Shown piece after piece: positions 17,555 to 27,616 of a stretch of 64,000 nucleotides of DNA. The DNA is from Pseudarthrobacter sp. L1SW (lineage in GTDB: Bacteria > Actinomycetota > Actinomycetes > Actinomycetales > Micrococcaceae). How positions within the stretch are numbered: the stretch's first letter is position 1; every line of letters starts with the position of its first letter. The notes beneath the pieces are model-generated. The model was not told where the DNA came from. It searched no databases and saw nothing but the letters and a program-made list of their open reading frames with translations. A program made the position numbers and the translations under genes. The stretch is taken from the NCBI RefSeq assembly GCF_020809045.1, contig NZ_CP078079.1:2294001-2358000 (forward strand). The letters are read 5' to 3'.

Positions 17555-17587
17555 AAAAGGGACGATCCCGTGGGGATCGTCCCTTTT
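17555..17587. terminator. Bidirectional terminator between cfa and tRNA-Ala
   Basis: A 15-bp perfect hairpin: AAAAGGGACGATCCC (17555-17569), loop GTG, then its complement ending in TTTT. Both strands end in a T run, so it can terminate cfa (plus) and the first tRNA-Ala (minus). Confidence 0.9.
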
Positions 17588-17597
17588 GTCGTACCAG

Positions 17598-17670
17598 TGG
17601 AGCTGAGGGGACTCGAACCCCTGACCCCCTGCATGCCATGCAGGTGCGCTACCAGCTGCGCCACAGCCCC
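17598..17670 (-). tRNA. tRNA-Ala (anticodon GGC), first copy
   Basis: A 73-nt cloverleaf on the minus strand: acceptor GGGGCTG/CAGCTCC, D-arm GCGCAGCTGGTAGCGC, anticodon arm CCTGC-ATGGCAT-GCAGG with anticodon GGC (reads GCC/GCU), T-arm with GTTCGAGTC and discriminator A. CCA is not encoded. Identical to the copy at 17843-17915. Confidence 0.97.
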
Positions 17671-17713
17671 GGACTTTGCCGCTTCCGGTTCACCACCTCG
17701 AAGCAACCTGTTC

Positions 17714-17743
17714 AGCTTAGTGCACTTTCGCCGCTCGCGCCAA
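17714..17743 (-). promoter_or_regulatory. Promoter of the first tRNA-Ala
   Basis: On the minus strand, -35 TTGGCG (17738-17743) and -10 TAAGCT (17714-17719) are separated by 18 nt, ending about 44 nt before the tRNA. The same layout precedes the second copy, which supports both. Confidence 0.5.
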
Positions 17744-17795
17744 TCGGGGCAGGAATCATCGGCGGCTCGCCGGCTTCCGGATTTGGCACGGCGGA

Positions 17796-17836
17796 AAACA
17801 AAAAATCCGCCGGAATCTAAGCGATTCCGGCGGATT
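17796..17836 (-). terminator. Intrinsic terminator of the second tRNA-Ala
   Basis: A 14-bp perfect stem (AATCCGCCGGAATC at 17804-17817 with its complement at 17823-17836) and a 5-nt loop, followed on the minus strand by a T-rich tract. It lies 6 nt downstream of the tRNA. Confidence 0.9.
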
Positions 17837-17842
17837 GTCCGG

Positions 17843-17915
17843 TGGAGCTGAGGGGACTCGAACCCCTGACCCCCTGCATGCCATGCAGGTGCGCTACCAG
17901 CTGCGCCACAGCCCC
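17843..17915 (-). tRNA. tRNA-Ala (anticodon GGC), second copy
   Basis: Base-for-base identical to the 17598-17670 gene over all 73 positions, while the flanking sequences differ. Because each copy has a separate promoter and terminator, they are independent transcription units rather than a processed tandem transcript. Confidence 0.97.
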
Positions 17916-17967
17916 GAACTATTGCTGCTCCTTCAAGCTTTTCGGCTTTCCCCGAAGCAACTCAAAT

Positions 17968-17997
17968 ATCTTAGAACAGCAATTCCGAAAATTCCAA
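17968..17997 (-). promoter_or_regulatory. Promoter of the second tRNA-Ala
   Basis: -35 TTGGAA (17992-17997) and -10 TAAGAT (17968-17973) on the minus strand with an 18-nt spacer. The surrounding 60 bp are noticeably AT-rich compared with neighbouring genes. Confidence 0.5.
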
Positions 17998-18027
17998 ATC
18001 GGGCATATTCCGCGTGGTTCCGCGGAT

Positions 18028-18429
18028 TTACTCCCTTTCGGACGCAGCAACGGCCTTCGCGGAAGTGTCGTCCCCGAGCTGCAGGTCAACCACCGGGCAG
18101 TCCTTCCAGAGGCGCTCCAGGGCGTAGAAAACGCGGTCTTCCTCGTGCTGGACATGAATCACGATGTCCGAGTAGTCGAGCAGCACCCAGCGGCCGCCGG
18201 AACGGCCTTCCCGGCGGACAGGACGCAGGTCCTGCTTGGCAAGCTCTTCCTCGATCCCGTCCACAATGGCGTTGACCTGCCGCTCGCTGGGAGCCGAGGC
18301 AATGAGGAAGACGTCGGCCAGGGCAAGACGCTCGCTCACGTCCAGGGCAACAATGTCCTGCGCGATCTTGTCCGCGGCTGCCTTGGCGGCGGCGCGGGCT
18401 ATGGTGATGGATGATTCTGATGCAGTCAC
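18028..18429 (-). CDS. rsfS: Ribosome silencing factor RsfS
   Basis: A 133-residue member of the RsfS/Iojap family, which binds uL14 on the large subunit and blocks subunit joining in starvation. Typical elements are DIVALDVSERLALADVFLIASAPSERQ (in part), RREGRSGGRWVLLDY and VIHVQHEEDRVFYALERLW. GTG start at 18427-18429 with AAGGAG four nt upstream. It is the last gene of the nadD-associated cluster, as in other actinobacteria. Confidence 0.95.
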   Translation of the reverse strand: MTASESSITIARAAAKAAADKIAQDIVALDVSERLALADVFLIASAPSERQVNAIVDGIEEELAKQDLRPVRREGRSGGRWVLLDYSDIVIHVQHEEDRVFYALERLWKDCPVVDLQLGDDTSAKAVAASERE

Positions 18430-18472
18430 GTGACTCCTTGTTGGGTGAAAACTCTAAGTGGCGTAAGGCAGC

Positions 18473-19717
18473 TCAGCGGGACATGCCGCTGATGATGAGG
18501 ATGATGCCCGAGACCAGGGCCACGATGCCGAACGCCAGGATGCAGAACTGCAGGATCCTGTTGCGCTGCGCACGGGCAAGTCCGGCCGTGGCAGCGTCCA
18601 GGGGTTCCAGGCCGTAGGCCGACTTGGCGGGAATCCGCGGCAGGTCCTCGAAGAGGTCCTCCGCCTGGTTCTCGTCTGTCAGCACGGGCCGCGGGCGGGC
18701 GGCTGCCCGCGCCGCGGCTTCCGCCCTGGCAATGACGTGGGAGCGGCCAGATCCGGCATCTGCCGCGGCCGGACGCTGGGGCCCCGAGGGGCGCCGTTTC
18801 CTGGTTCCGGGCGCCGTAACCTTGGACCCCGGGCGGGTGGTGACCGGGACGTGCGAGGTGGCCGGCGGCTTCATCACCGGCCGGTCGATGCCGGGAACCT
18901 GCACAAACTCCAGCGGCGTGACCATGGCCAGGTTGCTGGCCGTCGATGGCGCCGGACGCTGGCCTGCCGTGCCGGCCTGGTCCCGGTTGCCGGGTTCCCG
19001 TGCCGGGTTGGGGGCGGGATCCTTCGACGGGGGAAGCGGGGCTGCGGCCTGCTCAGCCAGCTTCTGCTTGGCGAGGGCTCGGCGGTTCAGGATGGCCGCG
19101 CGTTCTGCCAGGGCGATCTGCTCGGCGAGGATCTCGGGGTCGACCGCTTCCGGGTCAAGGGAGGCGATGTGCTCCATCTTGGCGATCTGGTTCTTGGCCT
19201 GCTCCGCGAGCAGTGCCCGCGCCGCCAGGGCCTGCTCCACCGTCATGCCCTCGGGGGCTGTGGAAGCTGGCTTAGCGGTGGAGGGGCTCTTCTTGCCGCC
19301 CTGCGCAGGCCGCTCCCCCGCAGTCCGGGCGGCGTCCCCCGATACCGGAGCAGCCGCATCCGTGTGGACGGATGCCGGCGGCACAATGGGATTGGCCGCC
19401 GTCAGAGCCTGTTCCTTGAGCTGCTGCAGGCGCAGCTGCCGCCGCGTGGGCGGCCCTCCCGCGGAGAGCTGGCCCTCTTTTTCCTCAAGTTCCTTGATGG
19501 TGCGCAGGGCTGCGCGGTCGCGCGCCCGGATCTGGGAGGAACGTTGGGTGGAGGTCTGCTCGGGCGCAGCAGCAGCGGTCCCGCGGGCCGGCGGGGCGTC
19601 AGCCGGCGGGTTCGTGGCAGGGGAAAGCTGCTCCGTGCCCGCGGGCACAGGCTGTTGGGCATCCCTGGCCTGCCGGAGTTCCCGGCGGCTGCGAATGGGG
19701 GGCTGTTCCTGACTCAT
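18473..19717 (-). CDS. Ala/Pro/Gln-rich C-terminally anchored membrane protein, unknown function
   Basis: A 414-residue protein not matched to a known family. It begins MSQEQPPIRSRRELRQARDA, has charged coiled-coil-like stretches (IKELEEKEGQL; AEQAKNQIAKMEHIASLDPE), long low-complexity linkers and a single C-terminal helix (ILQFCILAFGIVALVSGIIL) with hardly any residues after it. The topology suggests a large cytosolic part anchored by its C terminus. It sits between nadD and rsfS; the start ATG 19715-19717 lies 8 nt after the nadD stop. The open frame extends upstream antisense-free but overlaps nadD, so the internal ATG was used. Confidence 0.8.
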   Translation of the reverse strand: MSQEQPPIRSRRELRQARDAQQPVPAGTEQLSPATNPPADAPPARGTAAAAPEQTSTQRSSQIRARDRAALRTIKELEEKEGQLSAGGPPTRRQLRLQQLKEQALTAANPIVPPASVHTDAAAPVSGDAARTAGERPAQGGKKSPSTAKPASTAPEGMTVEQALAARALLAEQAKNQIAKMEHIASLDPEAVDPEILAEQIALAERAAILNRRALAKQKLAEQAAAPLPPSKDPAPNPAREPGNRDQAGTAGQRPAPSTASNLAMVTPLEFVQVPGIDRPVMKPPATSHVPVTTRPGSKVTAPGTRKRRPSGPQRPAAADAGSGRSHVIARAEAAARAAARPRPVLTDENQAEDLFEDLPRIPAKSAYGLEPLDAATAGLARAQRNRILQFCILAFGIVALVSGIILIISGMSR

Positions 19718-19724
19718 TGAGAAC

Positions 19725-20342
19725 TCATTCGGTACTGGCTGGTTCACGTGCTTGGGAAGTTGGGATACTGCCGGCCTCCACGGCCTCCGCGTACAGGCCG
19801 TACTTGGCGATGTACTGGACAACGCCGTCCGGCACCAGGTACCAGACAGGGTGGTTCGCCGCCACGCGCGTGCGGCAGTCCGTCGAGGAGATGGCCATGG
19901 CCGGGACCTCAAGGAGGCTCACGTCAGTGCGTCCCATGCCATCGAGGACATGGCCGGGCCTGGTGACCCCCACAAAATGGGCGAGCGACCACAGTTCGTC
20001 GATGTCCTTCCAGGACAGGATCTGCGCCAGGGCGTCCGCTCCAGTGATGAAGAACAGATCGGCATCCGGCCGCTGGGCGCGGAGATCCCGGAGGGTGTCG
20101 ATGGTGTAGGTGGGACCTGGCCGTTCAATGTCCACCCTGCTCACAGTAAAGCGCGGGTTGGAGGCCGTCGCGATGACTGTCATGAGGTAGCGGTGCTCGG
20201 GCTCGCTGACGTGCTTGTGGGACTTCTGCCACGGCTGGCCGGTAGGGACGAAGACCACCTCGTCCAGGTCGAATTCCGCCGCCACCTCGCTGGCTGCGAC
20301 CAGGTGGCCGTGATGGATGGGATCGAACGTCCCGCCCATCAC
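19725..20342 (-). CDS. nadD: Nicotinate-nucleotide adenylyltransferase NadD
   Basis: A 205-residue nucleotidyltransferase joining nicotinate mononucleotide and ATP in NAD synthesis. It contains [18 protein letters not shown] (HxGH motif) at the N terminus, [29 protein letters not shown] and the C-terminal [11 protein letters not shown], which corresponds to the ISST(x)xR motif. The start is GTG at 20340-20342 immediately before an ATG; no start lies upstream before the preceding gene. Confidence 0.93.
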   Translation of the reverse strand: MMGGTFDPIHHGHLVAASEVAAEFDLDEVVFVPTGQPWQKSHKHVSEPEHRYLMTVIATASNPRFTVSRVDIERPGPTYTIDTLRDLRAQRPDADLFFITGADALAQILSWKDIDELWSLAHFVGVTRPGHVLDGMGRTDVSLLEVPAMAISSTDCRTRVAANHPVWYLVPDGVVQYIAKYGLYAEAVEAGSIPTSQAREPASTE

Positions 20343-20394
20343 GCCAAGCCGCAGCCTGCCGGTGGCACCCGAGCGGTGCAGAGCGCGGGAAATG

Positions 20395-20625
20395 TTAGTG
20401 GCCCTGCCCGTGATCGTGCTTGTTGGGGTGCTGGCGGTGCGGGTCCGCGTGCTCCTCGGTTGCTGTGTGGCGGTTGCCCAGGTTGGAGTAGGACAGGGTG
20501 ATGAACATCAGCACCAGCAGGAGGGCGAACATAACCACCCCGAACACCCACGGCTCAGCCCACAGCGGCGCGAGTTCGTGTTCTCCGCCTTCGGCGACGG
20601 TCGTGGCAATCTGCTGGAACAGCAT
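20395..20625 (-). CDS. Small His-rich membrane protein, 76 aa
   Basis: One predicted membrane helix (about 28-48, [20 protein letters not shown]) followed by a soluble tail rich in His, Asn and Gln that ends [14 protein letters not shown] 20623-20625 is preceded by AAGGGGAG. It lies between proA and nadD and probably belongs to that operon. Family unknown; the His-rich end could bind metal, but nothing else supports that. Confidence 0.75.
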   Translation of the reverse strand: MLFQQIATTVAEGGEHELAPLWAEPWVFGVVMFALLLVLMFITLSYSNLGNRHTATEEHADPHRQHPNKHDHGQGH

Positions 20626-20702
20626 TTTCTCCCCTTGGGCTCAAACGATTGTGGCAGCGGAAAGCTCCGCCGTTTCTGGCTTCTGGTCTATGTTACCGTG
20701 CG

Positions 20703-22079
20703 CTACCCGCGCACCTGGCCCTCGCCCTGCACAATCCACTTCGTGGTGGTCAGCTCGGTCAGTCCCATAGGCCCCCGCGCATGCAGCTTTTGGGTGGAGA
20801 TGCCCACCTCGGCGCCGAGGCCAAGCTCCCCGCCGTCGGTGAACCGGGTGGAGGCATTCACAATGACGGCGGCCGAATCCACCTCGGCGATGAACCGCTC
20901 GGCGTTCGCCAGGTCGTTCGTGAGGATCGCCTCCGTGTGGCCCGTGGACCAGGTGCGGATGTGCTGCACGGCCTGGTCCAGGCTGTCCACCATGCCAACC
21001 GCGAGGTCCAGGTCCATGTACTCGGTGCCCCAGTCCTCATCGGTGGCCGGTTCGGACTCAATGGAGGCAGGCAGGGCGGCGCGGACCCGCTCGTCGGCGT
21101 GCAGCCGGACGCCTGCCTGGCGAAGCGCAGCCGCGACGGCGGGGAGAACGGAAGATCCGGAGTGGACCAGGAGCGTCTCCACAGTGTTGCAGACACTGGG
21201 CCGCTGGGTCTTGGCGTTGAGGAGGATCTCCACTGCCATGTCCTCGCTCGCCGATTCGTCGATGAAGATGTGCACGTTTCCTTCACCGGTCTCGATCACG
21301 GGCACGGCGGAGTTGAGGACAACGGTCTGGATCAGCTCACGGCCGCCGCGGGGAATCAGCACGTCCACCCTGCCGCGTGCCTTCATCAGGACGTTGGCAC
21401 CTGCGCGGCCGTACTGGTCGACTGTCTGGACGGCGTCGGCAGGCAGGCCCACGGATTCCAGTGCTTCGCGGAGTACCCGTACCAGCACCTCGTTGGTGGC
21501 CTGGGCGGCAGTGCCGCCGCGCAGGATCACGGCGTTGCCGCTCTTGAGTGCCAGCCCTGCGATGTCCACCGTGACATTCGGGCGTGCTTCGTAGATAGCC
21601 GCCACCACGCCCATGGGGACGTTGACCTGGCGGAGGCGGAGGCCGTTGGGAAGCGTCTGCCCGCGGACCACGTTTCCGACGGGATCGGGGAGGTTGGCCA
21701 GGTTCTCCAAAGCCGCCACAAGGCCCGAGATGCGGGTCTCCGTGAGGGTGAGGCGGTCCAGCATGGCAGCGGAGGTGCCGTTGGCCTTTCCTGCTTCCAC
21801 GTCCATGGCATTGGCCGTGAGAATGGCCTCGCTGTTCTCCCGCAGGGCTGCCCCGATGGTGCGGAGGGCACGGTCCTTCCAGGCACGGTTTGCCATGGCC
21901 ATCCGGCGTGCGGCGTGGCGGGAGCGGTCTGCGATGGCGTGCACTGCTGCCTCCACATCGCCGGAAGACAGCGGAGAGCCACCCGGCACCTGCGCCACGG
22001 ATGAAGTATCCGGCTGCGCCTTGGCGGCAGCAGTATCTCCGGGATTTTCAGCAGTCTTGTGGATCAGGGCCTCAGTCAT
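20703..22079 (-). CDS. proA: Gamma-glutamyl phosphate reductase ProA
   Basis: A 458-residue aldehyde-dehydrogenase-fold enzyme reducing gamma-glutamyl phosphate to glutamate semialdehyde in proline synthesis. Signatures are NVPMGVVAAIYEARPNVTVD, LKSGNAVILRGG, LIPRGGRELIQ and the catalytic-Cys segment RPSVCNTVETLL (Cys297). A low-complexity extension of about 35 residues precedes the conserved part. It is immediately downstream of proB (26-bp gap), giving a proB-proA operon. Confidence 0.96.
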   Translation of the reverse strand: MTEALIHKTAENPGDTAAAKAQPDTSSVAQVPGGSPLSSGDVEAAVHAIADRSRHAARRMAMANRAWKDRALRTIGAALRENSEAILTANAMDVEAGKANGTSAAMLDRLTLTETRISGLVAALENLANLPDPVGNVVRGQTLPNGLRLRQVNVPMGVVAAIYEARPNVTVDIAGLALKSGNAVILRGGTAAQATNEVLVRVLREALESVGLPADAVQTVDQYGRAGANVLMKARGRVDVLIPRGGRELIQTVVLNSAVPVIETGEGNVHIFIDESASEDMAVEILLNAKTQRPSVCNTVETLLVHSGSSVLPAVAAALRQAGVRLHADERVRAALPASIESEPATDEDWGTEYMDLDLAVGMVDSLDQAVQHIRTWSTGHTEAILTNDLANAERFIAEVDSAAVIVNASTRFTDGGELGLGAEVGISTQKLHARGPMGLTELTTTKWIVQGEGQVRG

Positions 22080-22105
22080 GTACCAAGTTTAGGCGAGCGG
22101 GAAGC

Positions 22106-24896
<2,791 letters not shown>

Positions 24897-24898
24897 TT

Positions 24899-24935
24899 AA
24901 AAGAACAGTGGAGCGGACCATATGGCCCGCTCCAC
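24899..24935 (-). terminator. Terminator of rplU-rpmA
   Basis: On the minus strand a hairpin with 9-bp outer stem (GTGGAGCGG at 24908-24916 with 24927-24935) is followed by the T-rich TGTTCTTTTA. It lies 18 nt after the rpmA stop, so ribosomal-protein transcription is at least partly insulated from obgE. Confidence 0.85.
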
Positions 24936-24952
24936 CGCTTCAGAACTTGTTG

Positions 24953-25216
24953 TTACTCTGCAGCTGCAGCAGCAACGATGTTGACGACGCGACGACCGCG
25001 GCGGGTGCCGAATTCAACGGCGCCCGGGGTCAGGGCGAACAGGGTGTCGTCGCCGCCGCGGCCAACGCCGGCGCCCGGGTGGAAGTGGGTGCCGCGCTGG
25101 CGGACGATGATCTCGCCTGCGGAAACTACCTGGCCGCCGAAGCGCTTGACGCCGAGGTACTGTGCGTTGGAGTCACGACCGTTGCGAGTGGAGCTCGCGC
25201 CCTTTTTATGTGCCAT
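24953..25216 (-). CDS. rpmA: 50S ribosomal protein bL27
   Basis: An 87-residue L27, starting [20 protein letters not shown], with the family's [19 protein letters not shown] and [17 protein letters not shown]. There is no cleavable N-terminal extension like that of Firmicutes. It follows rplU by about 60 bp. Confidence 0.98.
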   Translation of the reverse strand: MAHKKGASSTRNGRDSNAQYLGVKRFGGQVVSAGEIIVRQRGTHFHPGAGVGRGGDDTLFALTPGAVEFGTRRGRRVVNIVAAAAAE

Positions 25217-25277
25217 CTGAAATGCCTGCCTCTAAATTCTGGGGAATCTGCTGAAAAACCTGAACAGTAACGGAAGG

Positions 25278-25586
25278 TTACTTGATACCAGTGATCTTGA
25301 CCTTGGTCAGTTCCTGGCGGTGACCCTGGCGCTTCTTGTAACCGGTCTTGTTCTTGAACTTCTGGATGACAATCTTAGGACCACGGAGGTCCTGGAGGAT
25401 TTCAGCCGTAACGGTTACCTTGGCCAGGTCAGCAGCGGCCGAGGTGACCTTGTCACCGTCAACCAGGAGCAGTGCGGGCAGCTGAATGGTGCTGCCAGCT
25501 CCACCGGCGACGCGGTTCAGGGTAACGAAGTCTCCAACGGAAACCTTCTCTTGGCGGCCGCCTGCGCGGACAATCGCGTACACCAC
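25278..25586 (-). CDS. rplU: 50S ribosomal protein bL21
   Basis: A 102-residue L21 ([52 protein letters not shown]). Two GTG starts are possible, 25596-25598 (106 aa) and 25584-25586 (102 aa); the second matches the usual length and has a better-spaced GTGAG. Co-transcribed with rpmA behind a 110-nt leader. Confidence 0.95.
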   Translation of the reverse strand: MVYAIVRAGGRQEKVSVGDFVTLNRVAGGAGSTIQLPALLLVDGDKVTSAAADLAKVTVTAEILQDLRGPKIVIQKFKNKTGYKKRQGHRQELTKVKITGIK

Positions 25587-25718
25587 TTGGGAACTCACTT
25601 CTCTCGACGTTTATTACAAATTTGCGTGCGGAACCTGGCTCAATTCTTGGCTGGGCTCTCGCTGTGCCTCAACGCCGTGGGGTCATAACCCAAGTGTTGG
25701 CGTAAGCACCGAAGATCT

Positions 25719-25748
25719 AGAATACGCTAATTTTGCCTTCGGCCGCAA
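25719..25748 (-). promoter_or_regulatory. Promoter of rplU-rpmA
   Basis: Minus-strand -35 TTGCGG (25743-25748) and -10 TATTCT (25719-25724), 18-nt spacer, lying in a short AT-richer stretch. It would give an untranslated leader of roughly 120 nt before rplU, long enough for autogenous control. Confidence 0.5.
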
Positions 25749-25850
25749 ATGAGGCTGGTTCCGGCGGGTTGTCTGTGATAGGTACCACAGGACATTCCCT
25801 ACTGCCGGACCGCGCCCCACCATAGTACCGGCGCGGCAGCTGTCCGGCCG

Positions 25851-27401
25851 TCACGAATGAAGGCGCGGCGCGTCGAAAAATTCAACTTCCAGGCGGCAGG
25901 AGTGCCTGAACGCCGTGGCCATGGCGGCCTTTTCATGGTCGGCAGCCGCGCGCCCTGCCCGGTCCACGATGGCAACGGCCGTCCGAGTTGCCTCGGCAAA
26001 GCCTTCATCGGCGTAGGTGCGGAGCCAGTCGGCGTAGGGGTGGCCGGCTGGTTCGCCGGCCGCCATGAACCTGGCGTGCAGCGTTTTGCCGGCCTCGGCA
26101 TACAGCCAGAAGCAGGGCAGGACCGCTGCCGCCAGCACGGCATAGCTGCCCGACGCCGATGCCGCCAGCAGGTGGTCCACGTAGGACTTTGTCACGGGCC
26201 CCGGTTCGGACTGGACCTCGCGGGATGCCAGCCAGGAGCGGTGCAGTTCGGATTCGACTTCCAGGCACTGCTGGGCGGAGCGTGCCCAGAAGAGCTGTTC
26301 CGCTTCGGTCGGGGCGAGGGCGCTGGCGCGCGCAAGCACCCGTGAATAGCCGTTGAGGTAGATGGCGTCCTGGGCCAGATAGTAGGCGAACTGGTCCTCG
26401 GCCAGGCCACCGGAGGCAAGGTCCTCGATGAACGCCAGGGCATAGATGGCTTCCAGGTGCTTCTCCGCTTCAGTCCGCAGTTGCCCGGCGAAGCTTCCCT
26501 CGGCCGGCGCCTGCAGGTGGTGGAAATGGTGGACGGGCCCGTTGCCTGATCCCACGGCCAGCCGGCCCGATGTTTCCAGCGCACCCGCCAGCCAGGGCTT
26601 GACCTCTCGGAGGGCGGCCTCCCAGTCCCCCAGCCGCGGCTTGACGGTGGCCATGGCCGAGGAGAGCGAACAGCCGGTGCCGTGGCTGTTCCGCGTTGCC
26701 ACCCGCTTCCCCTGAACCACCACCACTTCCTGGCTCAGCCTGCCGCTGGTATCGACCAGGGCATCGGGGCACTGGTCCCCCGCCAGGTGGCCGCCCTTTA
26801 CCAGCACGGTTGCCCCTGTGGCTGCGGAGAGCCGGCGGCCCTGTTCCACCGCACCTTCCCAGCTCTCCTGCACAGGCCCGCCAACCAGCATGGCAAGCTC
26901 TGCCAGGTTGGGGGTGATGAGGTGGGCCAGGGGCAACAGGTCGCGGAGGGCCGCCTCTGCAGACTCCTGGAGGAGCCGGTCGCCGCTGGTGGCCACCATG
27001 ACCGGGTCAAGGACCACGACGCCGGGACGCACCTTTTCGAGCCATGCCCGGACAGCGTGGACCACGGCGGCGTCGCCCAGCATGCCGATCTTCACGGCAT
27101 CGATGCTGATGTCATCGCTGATTGCGTCGAGTTGCTGGGTGAGGAAGGCCACCGGCGGAACGTGGACGGCACGCACTCCGCAGGTGTTCTGCGCGGTAAG
27201 TGCCGTAATGACGGCCATCCCGTAGCCTCCGTGTGCAGCGATGCTCTTCAGGTCTGCCTGGATGCCGGCGCCGCCGGAAGGGTCAGAGCCGGCGATGGAC
27301 AGGACCCGGGGTACCTCCCGGCCCGGACCCGGCTGGGCGGCAGGACGGGTTTCGGGAGCTTCCTGCAGGATGGCAGTGGGCATTGCAAGGGTGGTGGACA
27401 A
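25851..27401 (-). CDS. thiD: Bifunctional HMP-phosphate kinase / TenA thiaminase II (ThiD-TenA)
   Basis: A 516-residue fusion in thiamine synthesis and salvage. The N-terminal part (about 30-290) is ThiD: VLSIAGSDPSGGAGIQADLK, KIGMLGD, DPVMVATSGD, and NSHGTGCSLSSA. The C-terminal part (about 300-516) is TenA, which hydrolyses damaged thiamine pyrimidines: YYLAQDAIYLNGYSR and AAAVLPCFWLYAEAG with the catalytic Cys. The start is TTG at 27399-27401, because AAGGGA six nt upstream is the end of the TPP riboswitch; the next ATG (27381-27383) has no Shine-Dalgarno sequence. Confidence 0.94.
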   Translation of the reverse strand: MSTTLAMPTAILQEAPETRPAAQPGPGREVPRVLSIAGSDPSGGAGIQADLKSIAAHGGYGMAVITALTAQNTCGVRAVHVPPVAFLTQQLDAISDDISIDAVKIGMLGDAAVVHAVRAWLEKVRPGVVVLDPVMVATSGDRLLQESAEAALRDLLPLAHLITPNLAELAMLVGGPVQESWEGAVEQGRRLSAATGATVLVKGGHLAGDQCPDALVDTSGRLSQEVVVVQGKRVATRNSHGTGCSLSSAMATVKPRLGDWEAALREVKPWLAGALETSGRLAVGSGNGPVHHFHHLQAPAEGSFAGQLRTEAEKHLEAIYALAFIEDLASGGLAEDQFAYYLAQDAIYLNGYSRVLARASALAPTEAEQLFWARSAQQCLEVESELHRSWLASREVQSEPGPVTKSYVDHLLAASASGSYAVLAAAVLPCFWLYAEAGKTLHARFMAAGEPAGHPYADWLRTYADEGFAEATRTAVAIVDRAGRAAADHEKAAMATAFRHSCRLEVEFFDAPRLHS

Positions 27402-27405
27402 GAGA

Positions 27406-27484
27406 CATCCCTTCGCCGGTGCTAACCGGACAGGTTCAACGGGTGTGGATCTCAGCCGGCCCTCTGCGCGGCACCCCGTGTCGA
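27406..27484 (-). promoter_or_regulatory. TPP riboswitch (THI box) of thiD-tenA
   Basis: Read on the minus strand the element contains ACACGGGGTGC, the sensor GGCTGAGA, ACCCGTTGAACCTG and the closing GAAGGGA, the conserved segments of the thiamine-pyrophosphate aptamer. Its 3' strand provides the Shine-Dalgarno of the gene, so ligand binding should block translation initiation directly. Confidence 0.95.
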
Positions 27485-27552
27485 TTCACCAGCCTAGCTT
27501 TTTTGCCGTGCGGAGGGTGAAGGTGACGCGGCGGCGTTTACAGGCTTAAATA

Positions 27553-27597
27553 CCGGATGCCCGGCCGTCCACGGGTGGTGGGCGGCCGGGCATCCGG
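27553..27597 (-). terminator. Terminator of rne
   Basis: A perfect 15-bp stem, CCGGATGCCCGGCCG (27553-27567) with its complement (27583-27597), around a 15-nt loop; it lies 20 nt after the rne stop and is followed by TATTTAAG on the minus strand. Confidence 0.8.
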
Positions 27598-27616
27598 GCG
27601 TTTCGTGTGCAGTGGC

